64,000 nt of DNA from Pogonophryne albipinna (Eukaryota; Chordata; Actinopteri; Perciformes; Artedidraconidae): positions 5,818,296 to 5,882,295 of the forward strand of contig CM053253.1 of the NCBI GenBank assembly GCA_028583405.1, given 5' to 3'. The position numbers and the translations under genes are program-made. This document shows positions 46,653-59,856 of the stretch, in pieces. The notes beneath the pieces were generated by a model. It saw only the letters and a list, made by a program, of their open reading frames with translations, was not told the origin of the DNA and did no database searches. Position 1 is the first letter of the stretch, and each line of letters starts with the position of its first letter.

Positions 46653-47723
46653 CAGGGCCGGATTGGGACAATAAGTCAGGCCGGGAATTATACACCCAGC
46701 CAGGCCACTACCAGTTTTTTGTGCCATTTTGCTGGATTTATTTGTCAATTTTTCCAGCGTTGCTGCCCATAGTGATGGCCCTCTAAATCTACTACCCAAA
46801 AATAAACATATGGACATGGGTTACTATTTAAAAAAAATTGCAAATCTATTTAGGAACCTATGTGAACATATTTTAAGTGGGGGTGGACCTCAAATCCCGG
46901 GCATGCTCCCCGGTAAGATTATTTTTTTAAATGTTGGACTTAAATGCATCAATCTGGTGCACTTTGAGGGGGAAATAAAGAGACTACACCCATATGAAAC
47001 AGAACTGTATACATTTATAAAATCATAAGAACATGGCCATAACCAATAACATACCATATCCAATAAGAAAAAACATTGAAACTTGTTTATTTATTTGTTT
47101 TTGGTTCATTTATAGTTGTGAGTGTGTCTGTGCTCCTGAATCAGCCTCTCCTGTCTCCCCCCTCTCATATTCATGCATATTTTACTAATCACTACCCCTT
47201 CAAATGGAAATATGTGTTTACATAAATGGTGTCCAAACCACTGAGATAACTTAGACTAAGTTAACTATCTAAACACTCAGAGAGTCCTTTACCTCACCTG
47301 AGCTGTAGTTATCAGTCTCTCAGTCTGACAGCAGAGGACTCTCCCTCCACCTTGTTGTTGAAAAAGCTCCTTATATCCGTTAGCGCAGCTAGCTAGCACC
47401 AGATGCTAACAACAACAATACACGTAACCGGTGCACGCGCTTTATCTCACTCGCTCGTGCCACACATACACACACACCCTCCCGAGCTTGAATGACACAC
47501 AGAGACCAATCGAGGGCATTAGTATGATCTGTATGAAAGTGGCCATGTCGGCAGGCCACATCATGTAGACAGCCAGTCACCCTCTGTGGGGCAGAGTCAG
47601 ACCCACATTTGCGCAGCGTTGCGTTCACATACATAAAAAAAAGAATCCTCAGGCCAGCAGGCCACTTAACAGGCCAGGCCATCGGGAAACCTCCCGGTCC
47701 TCCCGATGGCCAGTCCGGGCCTG
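46653..47723. mobile_element. hAT-like element, about 1.07 kb, non-coding
   Basis: Left end CAGGGCCGGATTGGGACAAT, right end inverted CAGGCCCGGACTGGCCATCG. CAGGGCCGG ends are common among teleost hAT derivatives (recalled). No transposase is visible. The 8 bp on each side do not match well, so the target duplication is unproven. Confidence 0.7.
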
Positions 47724-47970
47724 CTAGAGGCAGATAGTGAACAGAAGGTTTTTTAGAGCTTTTTCCTTCCCTGATTTAGCCGAAAACGACACTATGAGAG
47801 CAGTGAGAGTGTACCAAAACCTTGAAGTTCAGGGTCAGATAGTGAAACTATGAGCTAAAACCCACGATAAAGCTTTGTTAGCCGAGACGGAAGTGCAGAT
47901 TCTGTTGATAACTATCTGTATGTTCATTGTTACGATTAACCCAAAAAAATGTAGATAATTGCTGCTTTAA

Positions 47971-48525
47971 AGGGCCCATGTCATGCTTTTCCGGTTATTA
48001 CCCGTCCCCTTGTGTGTTATGAAGCTTTTTCTGCATGTGAACGGTCTGCAGAGTCATAAACCCTCAAAGTACACCCTGTAGTGAGTAAAACTCTAACACA
48101 GAAAAGACCTGTCTATGCTGCCCCAGAACGCCTCGTTGGACATTTCTCTTTTTCCATTGTTTTCTTCCTGGGTACAGTGACGTGCCCATACCCAAATGGA
48201 CCCATTGGTCCAAATTGACCAATCCGCGGACTTCCTCACACACACAATCTTTTCTCAGCTGCAGCTCCGCCGATTTCTCCTCCCTGAGACGGCGGGACGC
48301 GGCGAGGCTGTGAGTCGGTGTGTGAGCACACACACAAACTCCCAGCCAGGCTGCGGGTGTGTGTGTGTGTGTTCGGGCTGGTTTCGGGCTGGGTTTTGCT
48401 GTGTCTCGCTGTCTCACAGAGTGGAAAAACCAATGTGATTTTGGAAAATTGCACAATATAAATCTATTCTAGTAGACCTCAACAATGGAATTATGATCAG
48501 TAGAAATGGCCATGACATGGGACCT
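47971..48525. mobile_element. TTAA MITE family B, copy 2
   Basis: TTAA at 47967-47970 and 48526-48529. Ends AGGGCCCATGTCATGC and, inverted, AGGTCCCATGTCATGGCC. 555 bp against 380 in copy 1; the extra length is a GC-rich middle (48250-48420). Open frames here (48064-48456) are inside the element. Confidence 0.88.
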
Positions 48526-48529
48526 TTAA

Positions 48530-49429
48530 GATAAACTTTGGTATACTTTTATTGCAAATAACGACAACTAGATTTCTGATGAACTGCTTTGGATAGGCAT
48601 GCGAGTCCTGGTTTAAGACGGACTTGAAAAAGTGTGCACCTATCTGTTAAACCACTTGATATAAATGTGTTTGTGGATGCTCAGAAGCATGTGTACACAA
48701 CATTTTGCTGCAGAGAGCAGCGTCTAGACGGGGAGCGGTGTGGCTAACATCTGTGTGCTCCTGTCCCGCGACAAATAGCTGTGACGGCATTTCCTTGGAT
48801 TTTCTCTCACATACTGTGTCTTTATTTCCAGTGGTCAAGCGCCCATTGCAGCGCCCACCATGGATAAATGCTGCTTTTGTGAAGAGTTGTTACCCCTCTG
48901 AGCAGCTGTCCCCAGCCCCTCAGGCAGGACTGCGCTCAAAAACCAGAGCAAGTGCGTTTCGGCTGTCAGGGCAGCGAGAAAAAGAGCATTCAAGCTGAGA
49001 GACAGTTTTCATTACAGCGCACAACCAACTTTAGAGATCATGTTGGAAAGAATATTTTCTCAAGAAGTCCCTGTGTGAAACGAATTGAAACGGGACACAC
49101 CTGTGTACTCTGCATACTTGATGTGTGTACATAATACATACTTCATTGAGATCTGGCTTGGATACACCTCACACCTCAAACCATTTCACAATTCCTGGTG
49201 GTATCATGACTCACTCTGATGCGCCGAGGATGTTCCAAAAATGTGGTTTGTAGTCACACTAAGCTGTTAACTTTCCAAGATGATGTGGCCAACAATCAAA
49301 CAACAAGATCCAGAGCTCAAGTAGAATAAACTTGCATGGAAAAAAAATAGATTTATCTCAGAAAACGATTGCAGTAAAGAGAATAAATGGGCTACAAAGG
49401 TTACAGTGATGGGATGAAATTAAGTATAT
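48530..49429. other. Intergenic, no gene seen
   Basis: Unique-looking. Open frames near 48647-48998 have no recognised domain. Confidence 0.5.
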
Positions 49430-49910
49430 TTACTCAACTATCAAACTGTATATATACAATTACGCGGTACTTTAACTGAGTATTTTCATATCATGCTGCT
49501 TTATACTTCTATACTTCTTCATTTTGGAAGCCAATATTAAACAGCTCAATTTTCTTTTGTACTTTTACTTAAAGAAAACATTTTTTTTTCACCCTCTGTC
49601 TGAAACCAGAGCCCAGTCTGCTCTGATTGGTTAGCTGGCCAGCTCTGTTGTGCTTGATCAACCACTTAGAGATGTCCCGCCCCTTAGCCTATCAGGTACA
49701 ATGTGTTGGAGCGCAAGCCAATAGAAGTGCAAGTGTTACATAGTGATGTCACTATTTTACAGAAGTAAACAAAGGAGTCTAATGGAGACGTTTCAGCATA
49801 ATACGGCCTCTTTGAGAAGGAGTTTGAAAGCAGGACTTTTACTTGTTTTTTTTACAATGTAGTAATGCTACCTTTTAATCAATCGGAGTGCTTCTTCCAC
49901 CGCTGATAGG
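49430..49910. repeat. AAGTAC repeat interrupted by MITE family E
   Basis: 49430-49530 is an AAGTAC fragment. 49536-49810 is family E (AAACAGCTCAATTTTCTTTT, CCAGAGCCCAGTCTGCTCTG). AAGTAC-like sequence resumes to about 49905 (CTTCTTCCACCGCTG). The arrangement resembles that at 34290-34720. Confidence 0.65.
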
Positions 49911-50377
49911 TTAACAAAGCTGTGGAGGCAGAAAAACCTGGCTCTAAGAGGCTGATTAAATACAGGAGATGCAATGAAGCCAGGCAGAGCAAGTGTGTCT
50001 CTAATAAGGCCTTGACTATTACCTGGAGTGACAGCCAGAGAATGGGAGGAGAAGGGCTGGCTCCACTCTGCTCACTCAGCCAGAAAGCCCCAAACGGCAG
50101 GGCTAACGCAGGTCAAGTGATTTGGCGCCTCGGGTGTATTAAAGCTATTTACAAGGGACTAAAGGATTTACGTTGCTTCACCCATTCGGCCTGTGCTTTT
50201 ATACGACCTGGCACCGGGCTGCTAAGTTTTCTCTCAATCAATACAAAAGGGTAATAAAGAATGTTGCCTTTAACGCTTTTTGTTCACTTTGCAGGGGGAA
50301 AGGAGGTTTTTACAGGCCGCTCCTGACGCCTGGTGTGAAGGCAGCGCGTGAGATTATAGAGATCCTCTGCACTCTGT

Positions 50378-50380
<3 letters not shown>
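49911..50380. other. Intergenic, no gene seen
   Basis: Unique-looking. The open frame 49922-50254 has no recognised domain and no splice context I can defend. Confidence 0.5.

Positions 50381-50450
<70 letters not shown>
50381..50450. repeat. (CA)n microsatellite, about 70 bp
   Basis: Pure CA dinucleotide run. Confidence 0.97.
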
Positions 50451-50453
<3 letters not shown>

Positions 50454-51064
50454 AAAATTCATAAACAAAGTTGAGATTTGTGGTATTTTCAAATGTAAGC
50501 AGTATATACACATTTAGTCAATTGAATATCGTTACAGGCAGGTATAAGGACCTCCTGTGAGCACCCATAGGTGAAGGCTGCTGTAATGAATAACAATCTA
50601 GTTGAAAACAGTTGTAACAACCTAAAGTATTTCTTCATCAAACAAGTTATAATTGTTGTCAATAGCCATTTGAAACTGTGCATAACTTCATTATAGTGTG
50701 TGGTAATAAATGCTATAGAAATAAGGCCATTTATTAACCTTATGTAACATTGTGTTGTCTAAAATCACTTCAGTTTTTTCACACGTCTTAAGATAATCAA
50801 TTTCTGAGAATGGATTCTCTAAACGAGTGCTCTCTTTTTTCAAGGAGACTAAATAATTTTTTATTGAGGTAGTTTCTCCTAATGCTCTCTGGCCTTCTTC
50901 AAGAACTCAAAAAACATACTTAACTTTCTTTTATTAGCTTGATACTTTATCACTTTTAATACTTTTCCCCTCAAAAACCGCAATTACGTCTATTTGGAAA
51001 TGTGTTATTTGAGTTTGAGCATTAGATGTCTACCAAGGAATTCATCCTCTCTATATATTGGTGA

Positions 51065-51258
51065 TATTACATTACATTACATTACATGTCACTTGTTAGA
51101 CGCTTTTATCCAAAGCGACTTACATACTCAATACTGTGGACAATCCCCACAGGAGCAATTTGGGGTGAAGTGTCTCAGGGACACAACGACATGCTGACTG
51201 CAGTGGGGTTTGAACCTGATCCGAACACCTAGTACACACAACCACTGCACCACACGCC
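51065..51258 (-). repeat. tRNA-derived SINE, copy 3
   Basis: Minus-strand copy preceded by repeated ATTAC (the tail's TGTAATG repeats). Body CTGCAGTCAGCATGTCGTTG is present. The head around box B is partly deleted. Confidence 0.85.
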
Positions 51259-51501
51259 GATATCCCACTGAGGCTATACCTACAACCTTTATTTGACAGT
51301 TGTGGGAATTTGACCTTGGTCTTTTAGGGACTCTTGTTGCCCCCTTGTGTCTCCCCAACCAGTGGCACACAAGCTTATGAAATAATGTATATGTTTATTT
51401 TTGCATTTTTCTGCGAAATCCATTGATTTGAATGTGTGCATGAGCCATTTCAATTATATTTGCATATCAATTAAGTCCTAAGTAAAATTGTTACGATAGG
51501 T

Positions 51502-52084
51502 CAGGGGTGTCAAACTCAGATACACAGCGGGCCAAAATAAAAAAATGGGTACTACTCGAGGGCCGGACTGGTTCAATGTTTATTGCAAAACGTATTGAAA
51601 TGAACTTATTGCACATATTAAACCTGGAACTAACAAAGCTTAAATTGTTGCCTATAAAAACAACATTAAACATTACATAATCAGTTGCATTCATTTCGTA
51701 TGGCTCTATCTGCAGCTTCATTTCTCATGATTACATTTTTCCACAGGCCAACAACAGCTTAAAACATTTTTTTTCCCTCAAAAGAAAAACCAAACATGCC
51801 CTGTTGTCTCAAGAAAGAAAGTGCAGAAGGAAACATCCAAGTAAACTCAGCTTGCTGCTCTGTGATGCTAGTTCAAGCAGATACTTGGCATCTCATCTTG
51901 GGTGCAAATTCATCAATGTTTGGGGTCAGGCTCTGAGCTGAGGAAACCCTCAGGATGGAGTGAAGGTGTGCGTGCAACATACCGGCGGGCCAGATCTAAT
52001 AGTAATTCAAAATTATCCTGCGGGCCGAAATGAAATCCTCCAAGGGCCTGATTTGGCCCCCGGGCCTTGAGTTTGACACATGTG
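51502..52084. mobile_element. hAT-like MITE ('GGTGTCAAACTCA' type)
   Basis: Left end CAGGGGTGTCAAACTCAGAT; right end inverted CACATGTGTCAAACTCAAGG. Flanked by CGATAGGT (51494-51501) and CTATAGGT (52085-52092), seven of eight identical, fitting an old hAT 8-bp duplication. GGGCCGG/GGCCCCCGGGCC blocks lie near the ends. Non-coding. Confidence 0.83.
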
Positions 52085-52092
52085 CTATAGGT

Positions 52093-53373
<1,281 letters not shown>

Positions 53374-53519
53374 CTACAGCTGTAGGCCTGTCAATGCTCC
53401 AGACAGGCAATGTGTTTCAGATTAGATCAAACTCCAAGTCGCACCATTTCGATTTCTAAAAGCAGCTGTGTGGCACTTTGTTACCATGACGACACTCACC
53501 GTCTGGCCTGCCGTCTGTG

Positions 53520-53660
53520 GCCGTATAAATAGACTCAGGGTTGGTTGTGTCGGGGTTCGGTTCAGGTCTCAGTAGAGGATGGTGGGCAGCGGACAATCAG
53601 AGAAGAAGAGCGGCGTTAGAGACGTCGGCCATTAGGCGGCTGCAGAGGCTCGTAATCTAA
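53520..53660 (+). promoter_or_regulatory. TATA-like box and short open frame, speculative
   Basis: CCGTATAAATAGACTC at about 53521-53536 is a good TATA match. About 50 bases further is an ATG (53580) with an 18-codon frame, MVGSGQSEKKSGVRDVGH, closed by TAG. No known gene matches. It could be the promoter of a non-coding or unannotated transcript, or chance. Confidence 0.2.
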
Positions 53661-53784
53661 CTATGATGAAACAGAAACACACGAGGACATGAACTACTCT
53701 GACTTTGTGGTTTGTGTACTGAATTGTAAAATGTCTTCATGATTCATAGCTATAACTTTATCTTTGATCTGTCTGTCAGGCAAA

Positions 53785-53836
53785 TTCAATCCAATTAGTC
53801 AATCCAAATGTATTTATATAGCCCAATATCACTAAT
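53785..53836. repeat. Retroposon tail fragment
   Basis: TTTATATAGCCCAATATCAC is a sequence I recognise from very common teleost repeats. Confidence 0.55.
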
Positions 53837-54090
53837 TACCAATGATGGAAACATCTACTCAAGTATTGTACTTAAGTACTTTTTTTGACATATTTGTGCT
53901 TTACTTGAGTATTTCCATTTAAAAACTACTTTATACTTCTACTCTGCTACATTTCAGAGGCAAACATCGTACTTGTTTTCACTATCTTTACTTTATATTG
54001 TTCTGAAATGTACCATTGTGCAGAACGAGTAATTTTAAAGAGCATGGTATTTGTACTTTTACTCAAGTGAGGGGTCTGAATACTTCCTTG
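53836..54090 (+). repeat. AAGTAC interspersed repeat, partial
   Basis: ACTCAAGTATTGTACTTAAG and TACTTTTACTCAAGTGAGGG define a half-length copy. Confidence 0.75.
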
Positions 54091-54172
54091 TACCCTGCAA
54101 ATGACACATTAGTCTCAGGGTGCTTTACAGTGTGTACAGAATACACAATATCCGTCTTTAAACCCCTTAAGG

Positions 54173-54735
54173 CAGGGGTTCCCAACCACCAGTCCGCGGA
54201 CCGGTACCGTGCCGCGGAGGTGTTACTGCCGGGCCGCGAAATAGCTGTGAGTTTATCGTAATATTTGCAGAATTATAAATATATACAAATATTTTATCAT
54301 AATATTTTTTCAAAAAGTGTTTAATTTCCGCACCTATACCAGTCATATTATTTCATCCAGTAGCCTAGTTAATCTTTCACCAGAAAACCGTTGAAAATGG
54401 CTTTTATGATGTTCCGAGGGATTCGGCGGCGCAGCCTAAGGTCTCAGCCTCTTGTGCGCACGAGAAAGTTTTCCCGTTTTAGTTTAAAAACTGAATAACG
54501 TCGGTTTTTTGGATTTCCGAAAAGCCAAAAAACGACACCGGTTCTTTTTTAAACGTTGTTAATATGTTTTGGATGCATATTGTTCTAGTATTTGTTCAGG
54601 CTGTTACATACAATTAGCCTCTGTTGCTACCTGCTGGTGAGTAAATATTAAAATCAGTTAAAATTGACAGCCGGTCCGCGATTGTTTTTTAATGTATCTG
54701 CCGGTCCTTGGCAGAATAAAGGTTGGGAACCCCTG
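54173..54735. mobile_element. hAT MITE with perfect 8-bp target duplication
   Basis: Ends CAGGGGTTCCCAACC and GGTTGGGAACCCCTG are exact 15-bp inverted repeats. CCTTAAGG flanks both sides (54165-54172, 54736-54743), itself a palindrome. GGTCCGCG blocks lie near both ends. 563 bp, no transposase. Confidence 0.95.
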
Positions 54736-55169
54736 CCTTAAGGTGCGCAAGGAATAACTCCCAAGAAACCCAACAATTAATGGGAAACAGATTTTGCCAA
54801 AAAGGCTGATTTACATAATGCAGTCCCTAGCAGGTTGAGTGCATTAAAAGAAAAATATAGAAGAGCACACAAGCACAGAAAAACACATATGCACAATTAA
54901 AGCACATATGGACAATTAAAAGCACATTAATACAAACCCATTAAAACACAGCATAACAACTAAAAAGAGATGCTAAACCAATCAAAAAGACACAGGGAGA
55001 TGCAAAACAACCAAACAAAGAGATACAGTATAATCAACTGAAAAGTTGTATACAGATACACAAAATTAGATGCCAGAAAAGAACGAAGAAGAGACACTAA
55101 AGCATCATCATGTGTGGTCATTTTGTCTCTTTCGTTTGTTTGACATAACTACCTCAAAGAGATGTAAAC

Positions 55170-55840
55170 TTATAGTGGACCTATCATGCTATATTGGAAA
55201 CATATATTGTAGGTCCATACATATACAAAACATGTCTGTGAAGTTTTTTGCTCAAAATACCAAACAGATCACCCTTTGTAGCCATGCCTACTGCTCATAC
55301 CCCTCTTTTGCAGCCCTGTTAGAGAAATGCAGATTTTGGGTCCTTGAGTAGAAAAGAAGAGGAGGCGGAGCTAATGCCTGATCAGAATTCTACCGGAGAT
55401 AAAGTTAAATTCTGCTGTGATAAAACGCCATCCTGTTTAAACCACGTCAAGGATTATTTCTGAAACAATATGGAGCTCAAATGCTTTTGCTCTTGCAGGT
55501 TTATCACAAGGTGAGTTCTTTTTTTATTTCCTGCTTTTTAAACATGTGCTCTCCAGTACAGGTTAGCTCTGAGTGTTAGCGAGGCTTGCTAATGTAAACA
55601 AAGACGAGATTACGTCCAAAACACGTCAGGCATTGTTTCCGATAGCAACTTTCTGTGGGTCCGCCACCGATTTGACGTGATATCGGCAGCAAATATGTAT
55701 CCGCTCGTTGTTCCCCTGTTTTTAAAAGATTTGGGTACGGAGGAAAAGAGAGAGGGTTTTATTTTCTGACGCTGCGTGAGTTCCCCGACACACCGGGGAC
55801 ACATATTTATGTATAAAAGACATCACAAAGTGCATTTAAC
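55170..55840. mobile_element. TTAA MITE family C, copy 2 (diverged ends)
   Basis: Starts near TTATAGTGGACCTATCATGC and ends near AAAGTGCATTTAAC. It shares most of its interior with 35687-36396 (ACCAAACAGATCACCC, CTCCAGTACAGGTTAGCTCT, TTTTCTGACGCTGCGTGAGT). TTAA duplications are no longer intact. Confidence 0.82.
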
Positions 55841-56010
55841 TTTAACTCAAAGAAACATTACTGCTAGTGACCACAAAAGACACAAAACAAGAACAAAAAT
55901 CACAACCAAGACAAAACAACCATGAAGAGGTACAAAGCTGGAAGAAAGACAAGCTAAACAATTTAAAAAAGTCCCAAAAAGAAACAAAACAAATAGAAAA
56001 TATGCAAAAC

Positions 56011-56150
56011 ATGTGGCGCAGTGGAATAGTGTGTTGGTGTTTGGATCAGGGGGGCACAGGTTCAAACCTCACTGCAGTCAGCATGTCGTCGTGTCCCTGG
56101 GCAAGACACTTCACCCAAAATTGCTCCTGTGGGGATTGTCCACAGTAGCC
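56011..56150 (+). repeat. tRNA-derived SINE, copy 4 (3' end lost)
   Basis: Box A GTGGCGCAGTGG, box B region GGTTCAAACCTC, body TGCAGTCAGCATGTCGTCGT. It stops at CCACAGTAGCCTACTG, where the usual tail (ATTGAGTATG...) should be, and the 22-bp array starts instead. Confidence 0.88.
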
Positions 56151-58294
56151 TACTGTGAGAAATGTGTAGACTAACTAGGAGAAATTAGTAGACTAACTAG
56201 TAGACTAACTAGGAGAAATGAGTAGACTAACTAGGAGAAATTAGTAGACTAACTAGGAGAAATTAGTAGACTAACTAGGAGAAATGAGTAGACTAACTGG
56301 GAAATGAGTAGACTAACTGGGAAATGAGTAGACTAACTAGGAGAAATGAGTAGACTAACTAGGAGAAATGAGTAGACTAACTAGGAGAAATTAGTAGACT
56401 CACTAGGAGAAATGAGTAGACTAACTAGGAGAAATGAGTAGACTAACTAGGAGAAATTAGTAGACTAACTAGGAGAAATTAGTAGACTAACTAGTAGACT
56501 AACTAGGAGAAATTATTAGACTGACTAGGAGAAATTAGTAGACTAACTAGGATAAATGAGTAGACTAACTAGGAGAAATTAGTAGACTAACTAGGAGAAA
56601 TTAGTAGACTAACTAGGAGAAATGAGTAGACTAACTAGGAGAAATTAGTAAACTAGGAGAAATTAGTAGACTTACTAGGAGAAATTAGTAAACAAGGAGA
56701 AATGAGTAGACTAACTAGGAGAAATTAGTAAACTAGGAGAAATGAGTAGACTAACTAGGAGAAATTAGTAGACTAACTAGGAGAAATTAGTAGACTAACT
56801 AGGAGAAATTAGTAAACTAGGATAAATTAGTAAACTAGGATAAATTAGTAGACTAACTAGGAGAAATGAGTAGACTAACTAGGAGAAATTAGTAGACTAA
56901 CTATGAGAAATTAGTAGACTAACTAGGAGAAATTAGTAAACTAGGAGAAATGAGTAGACTAACTAGGAGAAATTAGTAGACTAACTAGGAGAAATTAGTA
57001 GACTAACTAGGAGAAATTAGTAGACTAACTAGGAGAAATTAGTAAACTAGGAGAAATGAGTAGACTAACGAGGAGAAATTAGTAGACTAACTAGGAGAAA
57101 TTAGTAGACTAACTAGTAGACTAACCAGGATACATTAGTAGACTAACTAGCAGAAATGAGTAGACTAACTAGGAGACTAACTAGGAGAAATTAGTAGACT
57201 AACTAGGAGAAATTAGTAGACTAACTAGGAGAAATTAGTAGACTTACTAGGAGAAATTAGTAGACTAACTAGGAGAAATTAGTAGACTAACTAGGAGAAA
57301 TTAGTAAACTAGGAGAAATTAGTAGACTAACTAGGAGAAATGAGTAGACTAACTAGTAGACTAACTAGGATACATTAGTAGACTAACTAGCAGAAATTAG
57401 TAGACTAACTAGGAGACTAACTAGGAGAAATTAGTAGACTAACTAGGAGAAATTAGTAAACTAGGAGAAATTAGTAGACTAACTAGGAGAAATTAGTAGA
57501 CTAACTAGTAGACCAACTAGGATAAATTAGTAGACTAACTAGGAGAAATAAGTAGACTAACTAGGAGACTAACTAGGAGAAATTAGTAGACTAACTAGGA
57601 GAAATTAGTAAACTAGGAGAAATTAGTAGACTTACTAGGAGAAATTAGTAAACTAGGAGAAATGAGTAGACTAACTAGGAGAAATTAGTAAACTAGGAGA
57701 AATTAGTAGACTAACTAGGAGAAATTAGTAGACTAACTAGGAGAAATTAGTAGACTAACCAGGAGAAATTAGTAGACTAACTAGGAGAAATTAGTAAACT
57801 AGGAGAAATTAGTAGACTAACTAGGAGAAATGAGTAGACTAACTAGGAGAAATTAGTAGACTAACTAGGAGAAATGAGTAGACTAACTAGGAGAAATTAG
57901 TGGACTAACTAGGAGAAATTAGTAGACTAACTAGGAGAAATTAGTAAACTAGGAGAAATGAGTAGACTAACTAGGAGAAATTAGTAGACTAACTAGGAGA
58001 AATGTGTAGACTAACTAGGAGAAATTAGTAAACTAGGAGAAATTAGTAGACTAACTAGGAGAAATTAGTAGACTAACTAGGAGAAATTAGTAAACTAGGA
58101 GAAATGAGTAGACTAACTAGGAGAAATTAGTAGACTAACTAGGAGAAATGTGTAGACTAACTAGGAGAAATTAGTAAACTAGGAGAAATTAGTAGACTAA
58201 CTAGGAGAAATTAGTAGACTAACTAGGAGAAATTAGTAAACTAGGAGAAATGAGTAGACTAACTAGGAGAAATTAGTAGACTAACTAGGAGAAA
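56151..58294. repeat. 22/18-bp minisatellite array, about 2.1 kb, near 100 units
   Basis: Main unit AGTAGACTAACTAGGAGAAA plus TT (22 bp). A shorter unit, AGTAAACTAGGAGAAATT (18 bp), lacks four bases. Variants carry GAGT, GTGT or CATTAG. Near the right end (about 57955-58255) units form a 146-bp higher-order repeat present twice (the AATGTGTAGA marker at 58001 and 58147). Each main unit includes CTAAC. Confidence 0.96.
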
Positions 58295-59089
58295 CGAATG
58301 GAGTTACTCAGACGTCTCTAAACCGCCCCGGTGTGAGAGGTCAGGCGTTGTCAGTCAGTGTGATGATGCCTGTGTAATCAAACGCTCACACAGCGAGGAT
58401 AATCTACAGTACACCCTGTTTTCTCACATCACAGAAACCAATCTCCTTCCAGGCTGTAACGAAGCGTTATTGACTAATTCTAGCTGTCACTGTGAGAGAG
58501 GGGCTGTATGTTGGAAACCAGTAAAGCAGATCAACCGAGAGTGAAGCCTGCAAATGTTTTACCTGCAGTTTGGTAAAGTTGTATTTCATATCTTGATGTT
58601 ATCACCTGCAAAACGACTTTAGTTGAAAGACTTTTCTGGACTTATTTAGCCTTTTATTACTCCCTGTGGTTTTGTTCTGTTATCATCGTGATGATCTTTG
58701 TTTTGTGTGTGTGTTGTATTGACCTTTTTAGTGACAAAGAAGGCTCTCTGACTCTGGAAGAAAATGAGAGACTTTCGATTAGTGAGGATCGCTGCAGCCA
58801 ATTACACAGAGCCACCGGATAAGGCTCACCAGAGGGAGATGGGGTGAAAGCACATTATACACAACTACTGTATACAAACACACATGCACTATTTGACCTT
58901 GGGTTTGTGAAACTTGACTCTTTATGTTGTCCGTACAAAACATAACAAAGTTGCTTATTATATAATGATAAGTCAGGAGCGAAAAGTGATGTAAACCTCT
59001 TTCAAAGTACAGCTTTCTCTGCAGCTATAACCTGCTTTTAACATTTTCTCCACTGCAATATCATACTTTAAACATAAATGGCACATTCT
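58295..59089. other. Intergenic, no gene seen
   Basis: Unique-looking, somewhat GC-richer just right of the array. No recognised exon. Confidence 0.5.
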
Positions 59090-59482
59090 GGGTGTTTCTC
59101 AATGTCGAGGACAGCTGCTCCAGAGCCACTATTTCAAGCATACTACGTCATCGAGTGCCGCCGAAGTACTGTTCCAATCTCCAGCATACTTGGAAATCTA
59201 CCGAGCCCGGCGTACTTCGTTAGGAGAAATTTCGAGGCTGCACATGTGTAGACTCTGCGGTCTTAAAATCCCCACAATGCTTTGCGCACGGACCAATTTT
59301 CCCAAATATGTGGCGGAAAATGTAAGGCGGGGCCTCTCATATGACACACACCTGCACACTTGCTAGCCTGTTCCACTCTTTGTTTTCCGAATGCCAGGAA
59401 GTATTCTTGCCTCGCTTCTGAAGCAAGATGCTCGGCAGACATGTGCTACCAAGCAAGCGTACTCGCGATTGAGAAACACCCC
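59090..59482. mobile_element. 'GGGTGTTTCTCAAT' inverted-repeat element, copy 2
   Basis: Left end GGGTGTTTCTCAATGTCGAG; right end inverted GGGGGTGTTTCTCAATCGCG. Highly similar to 33836-34221. The open frame 59360-59785 begins inside it and is not a gene. Confidence 0.87.
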
Positions 59483-59856
59483 CAGTCTCTCCTTCATCCA
59501 TCATTTGTCATACTTGCCCCCACCTGTTCATTCTCTACCTGTCCACTAGATGTCCTCAGACTTTTCTTTACTCCCCAACAATCAGCTCAACTGTTTCCAC
59601 TTCCCCTCGTTAGCCCTTCAGTATATGTCTGCCCTATTTTTGTCCATTCACAGCCAGATCGTCAAAGTTTAAATGTTGCTACAATATCTGCAAACTGTTT
59701 CCCGCAGTTGGACTTGCGTGTCATAACTTCACGACTCGCCATACGTGCGATGGACTCATTACTACTTATTACAAACCGTCGGTAAAACCCTGATCTGTTC
59801 CTGCCTGCTCGATTGTCTGCGTTAAATGTCTTTTTCTCTCCAATCTATATAATAAT

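Noticed and set aside
48064..48456. 130-codon minus-strand frame
   Set aside because: Lies inside TTAA MITE family B copy 2; the shorter copy at 21799 does not keep it.
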